Positions 17,320-25,971 of a DNA stretch of 64,000 nt are shown here, piece by piece. A model generated the notes under the pieces. That model ran no database searches and was not told the DNA's origin. It worked only from the letters and a program-made list of their open reading frames with translations. The position numbers were made by a program, and so were the translations under genes. The DNA is from an uncultured Flavobacteriaceae bacterium (GTDB lineage: Bacteria; Bacteroidota; Bacteroidia; Flavobacteriales; Flavobacteriaceae). Position 1 is the stretch's first letter. Each line of letters begins with the position of its first letter. The stretch is from assembly GCA_905182835.1 (NCBI GenBank), contig CAJJDI010000010.1:1-64000 (forward strand). The letters run 5' to 3'.

Positions 17320-19157
17320 GAAAAAAAATAGCATTAATTTTTATATTCACTCTATCTTTAGTTCATTCACAAGCACCCGATGGATATTATGATAGTGCTA
17401 CTGGTGTTAACTACGAGTTAAAGTCCCAATTATATGAAATAATCAACAATCATAGTGATCAAGGGTATAATTCCTTAGATGATTTTTATACAAATTATGA
17501 TATTGATAATTATTATGAAAATGACAATACTATTTTAGATATATATTCTGAGAATCCTGTTGGTCCAGATCCCTATAATTTTACTGCTGAAAATAGCTGT
17601 GGCAATTATTCTAGTGAAGGAGACTGTTATAACAAAGAGCATATAATTCCACAATCTGTTTATGGGAGTAATTACCCTATGCGAAGTGATGCACATCAGG
17701 TTTTGCCTACAGACGGAAGAGTAAATGGATTTAGAAGTGCTTACCCGTACGGAGTCGTAGGAGCAAATCTTATTAGTCAAAATGGAATATCTAACCCAAC
17801 TCAAAATGGTTCGAAATTAGGGAATAATCTAAACGAAAGTTTTTCTAGTGGATATTCAGGTGTGGTATTTGAACCAATAGATGAATTCAAGGGTGATGTT
17901 GCAAGAATTTACTTTTATTTTATTACTAGATATGAAAATTTGATATCGTCTTGGTCAAGTTATGATATGTTTGATGGAAGTTCAGATAAGGTTTTAGAAG
18001 ACACTTTTTTAAATATTTTGATGAACTGGCATTTAAATGACCCTGTTTCACAAAAAGAGATAGACAGAAACAATCAAATATACATATATCAAGGTAATAG
18101 AAATCCTTTTGTTGATCAGCCAGGTTATATTGAAGAAATATGGAGCTCTACTAATGATAATGAAAGTCCAACTACTCCTTCCAACATTCAATTATTTGAT
18201 ATAACTAGCAATACTTTACAAGTGAGTTGGAATAGCTCAACAGATAATATCTCAGTAGCTTCATACAATATCTACGTAGATGACAACCTGCATGGCAATA
18301 CACAAAACACTAATTATTTAATTGGAGGACTATCTACTACTACTTATTACTGTGTTAGTATAGCTGCAATTGATCAATCAAATAATAGCTCAACACTTAG
18401 TGAAGAAGAATGTGCTACAACTCTTGAGCAAAGCACATCTACAAATGAATTATTCATTTCAGAATATATTGAGGGTTCATCAAATAATAAAGCAATAGAA
18501 ATTGCAAATTTCACAGGTCAAGTAATAAATCTAGATAGTTATACAATAGCCAGAAACACAAATAGCGGAACCGTTTGGGGCGAAGCGCTACAGTTAACAG
18601 GGGAGATTGTAGATGGCGGCGTACATGTTATTGCAAGAGGGAATGCAGATGATGAAATTACAAATAACTCTAATCAATTATCAAGTTCCGATGCTATTTC
18701 TTTTAACGGAGATGACCCTGTAGGTTTATTTAAAGACAACACATTAATTGATGTTTTTGGATTTTTTAACGGCGATAATAATTATGCAAACAGTACCTAT
18801 ATTAGATACGAAAATATTTTAAACCCAAACGTTAGTTTTAATATTGAAGAATGGATACTGTATCCCAACAACACATTTGAATACCTTGGTTATCATAATC
18901 AAAATTTATCTTTTGAAGAAAACATCTTTATCGATTTAAAAATCTACCCAAATCCAATTATAGATAATGTGTTATTTATAAAGTCTGAATCTGATTACTT
19001 TTATGAAATATTTGATATAAAAGGCATTAGATTGTTAAATGGTTATAATTCTGAAAAAGTAAGAGTATTAGATGACCTTAACTTTAATCCAGGTATTTAC
19101 TTCATAAAAATATCCAGTGACAAATTCTTTTTCACAAAGAAATTAATATTTAATTAA
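17316..19157 (+). CDS. Secreted endonuclease I with FN3, lamin-tail and T9SS domains
   Basis: 613 residues. Signal peptide 1-19 (MRKKIALIFIFTLSLVHSQ). The endonuclease I domain (about 25-285) has EHIIPQSVYGS (H109) and RSDAHQVLPTDGRVNGFRS (H127), the His-metal-type nuclease motif of the family. Then follow a fibronectin type III domain (about 290-375), a lamin-tail-type domain (about 385-510, starting ELFISEYIEGSSNNKAIEI) and a T9SS sorting domain (about 540-613, IYPNPIIDNVLF ... GIYFIKIS). It probably degrades extracellular DNA or RNA for nutrient or phosphate supply at the cell surface. Start overlaps the methyltransferase stop as ATGA. Confidence 0.92.
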   Translation: MRKKIALIFIFTLSLVHSQAPDGYYDSATGVNYELKSQLYEIINNHSDQGYNSLDDFYTNYDIDNYYENDNTILDIYSENPVGPDPYNFTAENSCGNYSSEGDCYNKEHIIPQSVYGSNYPMRSDAHQVLPTDGRVNGFRSAYPYGVVGANLISQNGISNPTQNGSKLGNNLNESFSSGYSGVVFEPIDEFKGDVARIYFYFITRYENLISSWSSYDMFDGSSDKVLEDTFLNILMNWHLNDPVSQKEIDRNNQIYIYQGNRNPFVDQPGYIEEIWSSTNDNESPTTPSNIQLFDITSNTLQVSWNSSTDNISVASYNIYVDDNLHGNTQNTNYLIGGLSTTTYYCVSIAAIDQSNNSSTLSEEECATTLEQSTSTNELFISEYIEGSSNNKAIEIANFTGQVINLDSYTIARNTNSGTVWGEALQLTGEIVDGGVHVIARGNADDEITNNSNQLSSSDAISFNGDDPVGLFKDNTLIDVFGFFNGDNNYANSTYIRYENILNPNVSFNIEEWILYPNNTFEYLGYHNQNLSFEENIFIDLKIYPNPIIDNVLFIKSESDYFYEIFDIKGIRLLNGYNSEKVRVLDDLNFNPGIYFIKISSDKFFFTKKLIFN

Positions 19158-19222
19158 AACAACTTCGTTTGTTCAAAACATAGTGGATAACTAATAAATT
19201 ATCTCATTAGTTTTAATATAAT

Positions 19223-19256
19223 ATTAGGTATAAAAAAGTTAATTTTATTACCTAAT
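19223..19256 (+). repeat. Hairpin-forming inverted repeat in the purL leader
   Basis: ATTAGGTA-TAAAA (19223-19235) pairs with TTTTA-t-TACCTAAT (19243-19256), 13 bp with one bulged T and a 7-nt loop. It ends 15 nt before the purL ATG. It lacks a T tract, so it is a poor terminator; an operator or mRNA structure at the ribosome-binding region is more likely. No known purine riboswitch core is visible. Confidence 0.55.
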
Positions 19257-19270
19257 TATTTATTTAAATT

Positions 19271-22200
19271 ATGATTCTTTTCTTTGGTGATAATACTAGA
19301 AATAAAATTTTTACTGTCCAATCAAACGTTAAAATATCAAAACAAGAAATTGATAAATTATCATGGGTTTTTGGTGGTAAACCAGTAATACTAAATACAG
19401 AAATAAACTCTACTTATTTAGGTCCTAGAGCTGCAATGATATCTCCATGGAGCACTAACGCAGTAGAGATAACTCAAAATATGGGAATCAATTCAATAAT
19501 AAGAATTGAGGAATTCAACAAGGTAGAGTCAAATTTTTCTGATTTTGATTATATGGTCTATGAAAGATATGAAACTTTAAATCAAGATATATTCACTGTA
19601 GATATTAAACCTGAAGAAATTCTTACAATTAATGACATTGAAAAATACAATCTACAGGAAGGCCTTTCTTTAAATTCAGAAGAAATAGAATACCTGAATA
19701 ATATTTCGAAAAAAATTGGTAGAAAATTAACTGATTCTGAAGTTTTTGGGTTTTCTCAAGTAAATTCTGAACATTGTAGACATAAAATATTTAATGGTAA
19801 ATTTATTATTGACGGCCAAGAAAAAGAATCTTCTTTATTTAAGTTAATTAAAAATACATCTAGTGAAAATCCTAACTCTATTGTATCGGCATACAAAGAT
19901 AATGTAGCTTTTATTCAAGGACCTAAAATAAATCAGTTTTCACCAGCTAGGGCTGACATAGCTGATTACTACAGGATAAAAGAAGTGATTTCGGTGATTT
20001 CTCTAAAAGCAGAAACTCATAATTTCCCTACTACGGTTGAACCTTTCAATGGAGCTGCAACAGGAGCTGGTGGAGAGATTAGAGATAGGCTAGCTGGAGG
20101 TAAAGGCTCTTTACCTTTAGCCGGAACTGCAGTATATATGACTCCTTATCCTAGAAATTCAAAAGACAAATCATGGGAGGTTAATATTAAAGAAAGAAAA
20201 TGGCTCTACCAGTCTCCTTTAGATATTTTAATAAAAGCATCGAATGGGGCATCTGATTTTGGAAATAAATTTGGTCAACCGCTAATAACTGGCTCAATAC
20301 TTACTTTTGAACACGAAGAAGGTGATACAACTATTGGCTTTGATAAAGTTATAATGCAAGCTGGGGGTATCGGATATGGAGTAAGAGATCAAGCGCTTAA
20401 AGACACACCTAACAATGGAGATAAAATTATAATATTAGGTGGTGATAATTATCGAATTGGAATGGGTGGTGCAGCGGTTTCATCTACTGACACAGGTCAA
20501 TTATCTAAAGGCATCGAGTTAAATGCTGTACAAAGATCAAATCCAGAAATGCAAAAAAGAGTTGCAAATGCAATTAGAGGGATGGTAGAAAGTGATGATA
20601 ATTTTATTGTTTCAATACATGATCATGGAGCTGGAGGCCACCTAAATTGTCTTTCTGAATTAGTTGAAGAAACTGGCGGGGAAATAGATTTAGATAAATT
20701 ACCTATTGGAGACCCTACTCTTTCTGATAAAGAAATTATTGGAAATGAGTCTCAAGAAAGAATGGGATTAATAATAAATTCTGGCAAATTAGATATTTTA
20801 GATAAAATTGCAAAAAGAGAAAGAGCTCCAATATATAAAGTAGGTACAGTAACTGATAATAAAAGATTCACTATTAGGTCTAAAACAAAAGGAAACACTC
20901 CTCTAGACTTGTCTCTTGATAATTTTTTTGGAAGTTCTCCTATAACCGTAATGAAAGACAATAGAAAAATCATTAATTATAGCTCAATAAATTATGATAA
21001 AAATAACTTTCACCATTATTTAAAACAACTATTTAAATTAGAAGCAGTTGGCTGTAAAGATTGGTTAACTAATAAAGTTGATAGATGCGTTGGAGGAAAG
21101 GTTGCTAAACAACAATGTGTAGGACCTCTTCAATTACCATTGAACAATTGCGGGGTTATGGCTTTAGATTATAATAATTCAAAGGGAGTTGCAACCTCTA
21201 TAGGACACTCCCCTATCTCTGCTTTAATTGACCCTGCAGCTGGGAGTAGAAATAGTATAACAGAGGCATTAAGTAATATAATTTGGGCACCACTTACAAA
21301 AGGAATAAAAGGTATTTCATTATCAGCAAATTGGATGTGGCCATGTAATAATGAAGGGGAGGATAGTAGACTATATGATGCCGTAGAGTCAATATCTAAA
21401 TTTGCTATTGAGTTAGGTATTAACGTACCAACAGGTAAAGATTCTTTATCCATGAAGCAAAAGTATTCCGATAAAGAAGTACTGGCACCCGGCACAGTAA
21501 TAATCTCTGCTACAGCTGAATGTAATGATATAAATAATGTAATAGAGCCATTGTTTAAGCTAAAAAAAGGAGACATTTATTATCTTAATCTTTCTCAAGA
21601 TGCCTTTAAACTAGGTGGAAGTTCATTTGCTCAAACCTTAAACAAAATAGGTAGCGAGACTCCATCAGTTTTAAATTCAGAGTATATTTTAAAAGTTTTT
21701 AATGCTGTTCAAAAATTAATTTCTAAAAACATAATTGTAGCTGGCCATGATGTTTCAGCTGGAGGTTTAATAACTACGTTATGTGAAATGTGTTTTTCAG
21801 ATAATAGTATTGGGGCAAATTTATTTTTTGATGAATTAAATGAGAAAGACTCTATAAAACTATTGTTTTCCGAGAATTCGGGATTAGTTATTCAGTCTAA
21901 AAACAGCTCAATAGAAAATTACTTTAAAGAAGAAAAAATAGAGTTTTTCAAAATTGGAGAAACTACAAAATCTAATAAGTTAAATATTAAAAATTTTAAA
22001 GATAATTTTGATATAGATATTAATGAATATAGAGACAAGTGGTATAACACCTCTGTATTATTAGATCAAAAACAAACTTCTAATAACCTAGCTATCAAAA
22101 GGTTTGAAAATTACAAAAACCAACCTTTAAAGTTTATTTTTCCAAAGAACTTCAAAGGAACTTTACCAACTATTAACAAATCTACAAATAGACCTAAAGC

Positions 22201-22939
22201 TGCAATTATAAGGGAAAAAGGTAGTAATAGCGAAAGGGAAATGGCCAACGCAATGTATTTAGCTGGATTTGAAGTCAAAGACATACATATGACAGACCTA
22301 ATATCAGGTAGAGAAAACTTAGAAGAAATTAAATTTATTGGTGCAGTAGGTGGCTTTTCTAATTCTGATGTTCTTGGTTCTGCAAAAGGTTGGGCTGGAG
22401 CATTTAAATATAACGATAAGGCTAAGTTTGCTTTAGAGAATTTTATGAAAAGAAAAGATACTCTCTCGGTTGGTATCTGTAACGGTTGTCAATTATTCAT
22501 GGAATTAGATTTAATTAATCCTGAGCATGGTAATCATGGGAAAATGACTTTTAATGACTCAAACAAACATGAGAGTGCGTTTACTTCTGTTAAAATCCAA
22601 AAAAATAATTCAATAATGTTGTCTAGTCTAGAAGGAACTAATTTAGGTGTCTGGATTAGTCATGGGGAAGGTAAGTTTAAATTACCCATGCAAGAAAAAG
22701 AGTATAATATAGTGGCAAAATATAGCTATAATAGTTATCCTTCAAACCCAAATGGGTCTGACTATAATACCGCAATGTTATCGGATAAATCAGGAAGACA
22801 TTTAGTTACTATGCCACATATTGAGAGGTCTATATTTCAATGGAATTGGGCAAATTATATTGAAGGCAGAAAAGATGAAGTTTCACCATGGATTGAAGCA
22901 TTTATAAATGCGAGAAATTGGATAATAAAAAATAAATAA
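19271..22939 (+). CDS. purL: Phosphoribosylformylglycinamidine synthase, large single-chain form
   Basis: 1222 residues. Fourth step of purine synthesis: converts FGAR, glutamine and ATP to FGAM in the cytoplasm. It is the long single-polypeptide form (also seen in gammaproteobacteria) with FGAM synthase domains and a C-terminal glutaminase. Visible motifs are FSQVNSEHCRHKIFNG (about 160-175), KAETHNFPTTVEPFNGAATG (about 248-267), DHGAGGHLN, and in the amidotransferase SVGICNGCQLFMEL, carrying the nucleophile cysteine near residue 1075, plus MPHIERS. It stands alone with a 113-bp leader holding a hairpin. No other pur genes are nearby. Confidence 0.97.
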   Translation: MILFFGDNTRNKIFTVQSNVKISKQEIDKLSWVFGGKPVILNTEINSTYLGPRAAMISPWSTNAVEITQNMGINSIIRIEEFNKVESNFSDFDYMVYERYETLNQDIFTVDIKPEEILTINDIEKYNLQEGLSLNSEEIEYLNNISKKIGRKLTDSEVFGFSQVNSEHCRHKIFNGKFIIDGQEKESSLFKLIKNTSSENPNSIVSAYKDNVAFIQGPKINQFSPARADIADYYRIKEVISVISLKAETHNFPTTVEPFNGAATGAGGEIRDRLAGGKGSLPLAGTAVYMTPYPRNSKDKSWEVNIKERKWLYQSPLDILIKASNGASDFGNKFGQPLITGSILTFEHEEGDTTIGFDKVIMQAGGIGYGVRDQALKDTPNNGDKIIILGGDNYRIGMGGAAVSSTDTGQLSKGIELNAVQRSNPEMQKRVANAIRGMVESDDNFIVSIHDHGAGGHLNCLSELVEETGGEIDLDKLPIGDPTLSDKEIIGNESQERMGLIINSGKLDILDKIAKRERAPIYKVGTVTDNKRFTIRSKTKGNTPLDLSLDNFFGSSPITVMKDNRKIINYSSINYDKNNFHHYLKQLFKLEAVGCKDWLTNKVDRCVGGKVAKQQCVGPLQLPLNNCGVMALDYNNSKGVATSIGHSPISALIDPAAGSRNSITEALSNIIWAPLTKGIKGISLSANWMWPCNNEGEDSRLYDAVESISKFAIELGINVPTGKDSLSMKQKYSDKEVLAPGTVIISATAECNDINNVIEPLFKLKKGDIYYLNLSQDAFKLGGSSFAQTLNKIGSETPSVLNSEYILKVFNAVQKLISKNIIVAGHDVSAGGLITTLCEMCFSDNSIGANLFFDELNEKDSIKLLFSENSGLVIQSKNSSIENYFKEEKIEFFKIGETTKSNKLNIKNFKDNFDIDINEYRDKWYNTSVLLDQKQTSNNLAIKRFENYKNQPLKFIFPKNFKGTLPTINKSTNRPKAAIIREKGSNSEREMANAMYLAGFEVKDIHMTDLISGRENLEEIKFIGAVGGFSNSDVLGSAKGWAGAFKYNDKAKFALENFMKRKDTLSVGICNGCQLFMELDLINPEHGNHGKMTFNDSNKHESAFTSVKIQKNNSIMLSSLEGTNLGVWISHGEGKFKLPMQEKEYNIVAKYSYNSYPSNPNGSDYNTAMLSDKSGRHLVTMPHIERSIFQWNWANYIEGRKDEVSPWIEAFINARNWIIKNK

Positions 22940-22973
22940 TACTTACCATAAACACACAACATAATATATTTAT

Positions 22974-25385
22974 ATGAAAAAGATTTTAATTACGTTATTT
23001 GTTTTGTTTTTTACAAACTCATTTTCTAACAACAAGGAACTATACCACCGAATTAAAATAGAATATAGTAACGCTTTAGAGTTCAATACACTTCTAAACT
23101 CTGGTATCTGTATTGATCATGGTATTCATAAAAAAAATGAATATTTTGAGTCTGATTTTTCTGAATCTGAAATATCAATATTAACTGAATTAAATTTTAA
23201 TTATTCAATCGTTATTAATGACGTTTCCTCCTTTTATAAAAACAGAAATATCCCTAGTCATAAAGATTATGTTTCTAATACTAACGCTAAGAACTTTAGC
23301 TGTGAGACTGATGAAAACTCTTCATACACAACTCCACAAAATTATGATATAAAAGACGGAAGTGATTTTGGTGGGTTTTATACTTACTCTGAAATGCTAG
23401 CAGAGTTAGATGAAATGAGTCAACTCTTTCCTAACTTAATATCTACAAGAAGTGACGTCAAAGATGAAAATATATTTTCTGAACCACACCCCCACCAAAC
23501 CTATGAGGACAGATTTTTACAATGGGTAAAAATTTCAGATAACCCGAACACAAATGAAAATGAACCTGAAGTTTTATACACTGCTGTTCATCATGCAAGG
23601 GAGCCTGCTTCATTGCAGCAACTTATATTCTACATGTGGTACTTATTAGAAAACTATGAAACTGATCAAGAAATTAGAGATATAGTGGATAATACTGAAT
23701 TATATTTTATCCCATGTGTTAACCCTGATGGCTATGTTTACAATGAGACTGATGAACCACAAGGAGGTGGAATGTGGAGGAAAAATAGGTTTAATACACA
23801 CGGAGTAGACAACAATAGAAACTACTCCTACATTGATAATAATGGAAATGAAGTATGGAATACTGCTGGAACTTCTAATAACACTGGAAATGACACATAC
23901 GCAGGAACAGAACCTTTTTCAGAATCTGAAAATAGTGCAATAAGGTATTTTGTTGAAAATAATGACTTTAAGCTAGCTCTTAACAATCATACCTATAGTA
24001 ATTTATTATTGTACCCTTTTGGATACGACTACAATCAGTTTACCGAAGATAATGAGGTCTTTGAAAGTATATCTGGTTTACTAGTTCAGGAAAATGGTTA
24101 TGAAAATATTCTTAGCTCTGAACTATACCCTGCAGCTGGAGATAGCGATGATTTTATGTACGGAATGTTAACAACGGAAAACAGTGGAACTAGAGATAAA
24201 ATATTTGCAATGACTCCCGAAATAGGTTCTTCTTTTTGGCCTGCAGCAGCAACAATTGAAGATCTCTGTAAAGAAATGCTTTTTTTAAATCTAAACGCTG
24301 CACGTTTAGTTAATAACTACGCAACACTGAATGAAATCTCGTCATATACAATTGAGGGGTTATCATTTAACAGCACTTATGAATTACAAAGGCTAGGTAT
24401 TAGTGAACCCGGAGATTTTAGTGTAACCTTTGTGCCCGTTTCAGATAATATCTCTTCTGTTGAATCTGTTAATAATTACAATCAGTTAGATCTTGGAGAA
24501 ACTGTAGAAGGTTCCTTTTCAATAACTTTAAATAGTAATATTAATGTTGGTGATGATGTTTCATACAAACTAGTTTTAAATAACGGGGCATTTGACAAGG
24601 AATATCAAATAACAAAAATATTCGGAGAATACTCTGCTATATTTACTGACTCTGAAGGTGCTTTTTCAGGTAATTGGATTACAAACTCTAACGAGTGGGC
24701 AGAGACAAATGAAGATTACTTTAGCGCTAGTACCTCAATTACAGATTCACCAAATAATAATTATTACAACAATGAGAACTCTGTTATAACTATAAATAAC
24801 GAAATTGATTTGAGCGACTATTCTTACGCTGAAATAACATTCAAAGCTAAATGGGAAATTCAAAGTAATTTCGATTACGTACAATTAGAGATATATTCAG
24901 ATAATAGCGATTATTGGATTCCTCAATGTGGAATATATACGCAAAGTGGTGGTGGAAACCACCAAAATGCATACGGTGAACCACTATATTCAGGTAATCA
25001 AGATGCTTGGATTGAGGAAAAAATTTCCCTTTCTGATTATTTAGGAGAATCTATCTTAATTAGATTTAAAATAATAACAAATGGTTTTGGCAGAAGAGAT
25101 GGATTTTACTTTGATGATCTAGAAATTAATGGAATTTCCAATCAGCTAAATGTAAACAATAATGTTAATGAATTCACATACCTATACCCTAACCCAGTAA
25201 GTAACATCCTAAATATAAACACAGATCTTAACGATTTCACTGTTGAAATCTATAGTATTTCTGGACAGCTGTTAATAACTAACAGAAATATTAAGACATA
25301 TGATTTTAGCAATTATAACTCAGGAGTATATATACTAAAATTAATTGCTAATCAAAGTTACAAGGTCTTCAAAATTCTTAAATAG
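22974..25385 (+). CDS. Secreted M14 zinc carboxypeptidase with T9SS sorting domain
   Basis: 803 residues. Signal peptide 1-18. The M14 catalytic domain (about 130-440) has the zinc-binding H-x-x-E in VHHAREPASLQ (H207, E210), substrate and arginine motifs CVNPDGY and DNNRNYSY, a second zinc His in LNNHTYSN and the catalytic Glu in MTPEIGSSFWP (about 413). A middle beta-rich region (about 440-700, ending RRDGFYFDDLEI) looks like a jelly-roll or MAM-type accessory domain. The last 75 residues (LYPNPVSNILNIN ... GVYILKLI) are a T9SS sorting domain. It removes C-terminal amino acids from peptides at the cell surface, feeding on protein. Starts 34 nt after purL. Confidence 0.93.
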   Translation: MKKILITLFVLFFTNSFSNNKELYHRIKIEYSNALEFNTLLNSGICIDHGIHKKNEYFESDFSESEISILTELNFNYSIVINDVSSFYKNRNIPSHKDYVSNTNAKNFSCETDENSSYTTPQNYDIKDGSDFGGFYTYSEMLAELDEMSQLFPNLISTRSDVKDENIFSEPHPHQTYEDRFLQWVKISDNPNTNENEPEVLYTAVHHAREPASLQQLIFYMWYLLENYETDQEIRDIVDNTELYFIPCVNPDGYVYNETDEPQGGGMWRKNRFNTHGVDNNRNYSYIDNNGNEVWNTAGTSNNTGNDTYAGTEPFSESENSAIRYFVENNDFKLALNNHTYSNLLLYPFGYDYNQFTEDNEVFESISGLLVQENGYENILSSELYPAAGDSDDFMYGMLTTENSGTRDKIFAMTPEIGSSFWPAAATIEDLCKEMLFLNLNAARLVNNYATLNEISSYTIEGLSFNSTYELQRLGISEPGDFSVTFVPVSDNISSVESVNNYNQLDLGETVEGSFSITLNSNINVGDDVSYKLVLNNGAFDKEYQITKIFGEYSAIFTDSEGAFSGNWITNSNEWAETNEDYFSASTSITDSPNNNYYNNENSVITINNEIDLSDYSYAEITFKAKWEIQSNFDYVQLEIYSDNSDYWIPQCGIYTQSGGGNHQNAYGEPLYSGNQDAWIEEKISLSDYLGESILIRFKIITNGFGRRDGFYFDDLEINGISNQLNVNNNVNEFTYLYPNPVSNILNINTDLNDFTVEIYSISGQLLITNRNIKTYDFSNYNSGVYILKLIANQSYKVFKILK

Positions 25386-25386
25386 C

Positions 25387-25397
25387 TTATTTACTAT
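25387..25397 (+). promoter_or_regulatory. Third MarR operator half-site
   Basis: TTATTTACTAT repeats the left half of the palindrome at 25449-25478 exactly for 11 bases, just after the carboxypeptidase stop codon. It lacks the right half. Confidence 0.4.
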
Positions 25398-25424
25398 TAA
25401 ATATTTGATTTTAAATTCATAATA

Positions 25425-25448
25425 ATTTACTATGCATGCATAATATTT
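25425..25448 (+). promoter_or_regulatory. Second, imperfect MarR operator
   Basis: ATTTACTATGCATGCATA (25425-25442) repeats 18 bases of the main palindrome. The central 12 bp (TATGCATGCATA) are palindromic and the flanks imperfect. Its centre is 27 bp upstream of that of the main operator. Confidence 0.65.
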
Positions 25449-25478
25449 ATTATTTACTATGCATGCATAGTAAATAAT
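25449..25478 (+). promoter_or_regulatory. 30-bp perfect palindromic operator of marR-fadNAE
   Basis: Left half ATTATTTACTATGCA (25449-25463) is the exact reverse complement of the right half TGCATAGTAAATAAT (25464-25478), with no spacer. It ends 3 bp before the -7 element at 25482, so a bound protein would cover the -33 region. MarR proteins bind such palindromes and commonly regulate their own gene, which begins 38 bp downstream. Confidence 0.8.
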
Positions 25479-25481
25479 TGT

Positions 25482-25489
25482 TATATTTG
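25482..25489 (+). promoter_or_regulatory. -7 promoter element of the marR-fad operon
   Basis: TATATTTG matches TAnnTTTG, 26 nt before the marR ATG. The -33 position falls inside the operator palindrome, where no TTG is present, so the promoter may be weak or need help. Confidence 0.6.
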
Positions 25490-25515
25490 GATAAATACAG
25501 CAAAGTAAATATAAT

Positions 25516-25971
25516 ATGAAAGAAAAAACTATAGATTATGTGTTGAGAACCACATGGTTAGCTGTAAAGAAAATGTATAATGAAGAGGGGATTAAATTCA
25601 AATCTACAATGGCTACCGGATTTACTTTACTTAGTATAGATCCTGGAAAAGGAACACCTTCTACTTCTTTAGGTCCAAAAATGGGTATTGGTGTAAATAG
25701 TTTGTCTAGAATATTAACAGCAATGGAGTTAGAGGGATTAATTAAAAGAAGACCTAATCCAGAAGACGGAAGAGGAGTACTTGTCCATTTGACTAAATTT
25801 GGCATAATTAGTAGAGAAAAAGCAAGAGAACGAGTTTTAATGTTCAATGATGCCATAACGAATAATATCGACAAAGAAAAAATAGATTCTTTCTTTGAGG
25901 TAACAGAATTAATCAACAACTTAATAGGAAATAAATTAATATTTACAGAAAATAAAGAAAATGCAAAATAG
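25516..25971 (+). CDS. MarR-family transcriptional regulator of beta-oxidation genes
   Basis: 151 residues, dimeric winged-helix DNA-binding protein. The recognition region reads GIGVNSLSRILTAMELEGLIKRRPNPEDGRG (quoted as two parts: helix GIGVNSLSRILTAMELEG at about 60-77, wing KRRPNPEDGRGVLV at about 80-93). N- and C-terminal helices would form the dimer interface and ligand pocket. It is first in an operon with fadN, fadA and fadE, and overlaps fadN by 11 bp. It most likely represses the operon and itself through the palindrome at 25449-25478 and is released by a fatty acyl ligand. That ligand is inference from the operon content. Confidence 0.9.
   Translation: MKEKTIDYVLRTTWLAVKKMYNEEGIKFKSTMATGFTLLSIDPGKGTPSTSLGPKMGIGVNSLSRILTAMELEGLIKRRPNPEDGRGVLVHLTKFGIISREKARERVLMFNDAITNNIDKEKIDSFFEVTELINNLIGNKLIFTENKENAK

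Noticed and set aside
19173-19190. Near-match DnaA box (GTGGATAA) in the gap before purL
   Set aside because: Single, imperfect, and not accompanied by others.
24943-24964. GGTGG-AAA-CCACC hairpin in the carboxypeptidase gene
   Set aside because: Short stem inside a Gly-rich coding stretch, most simply explained by codon content.
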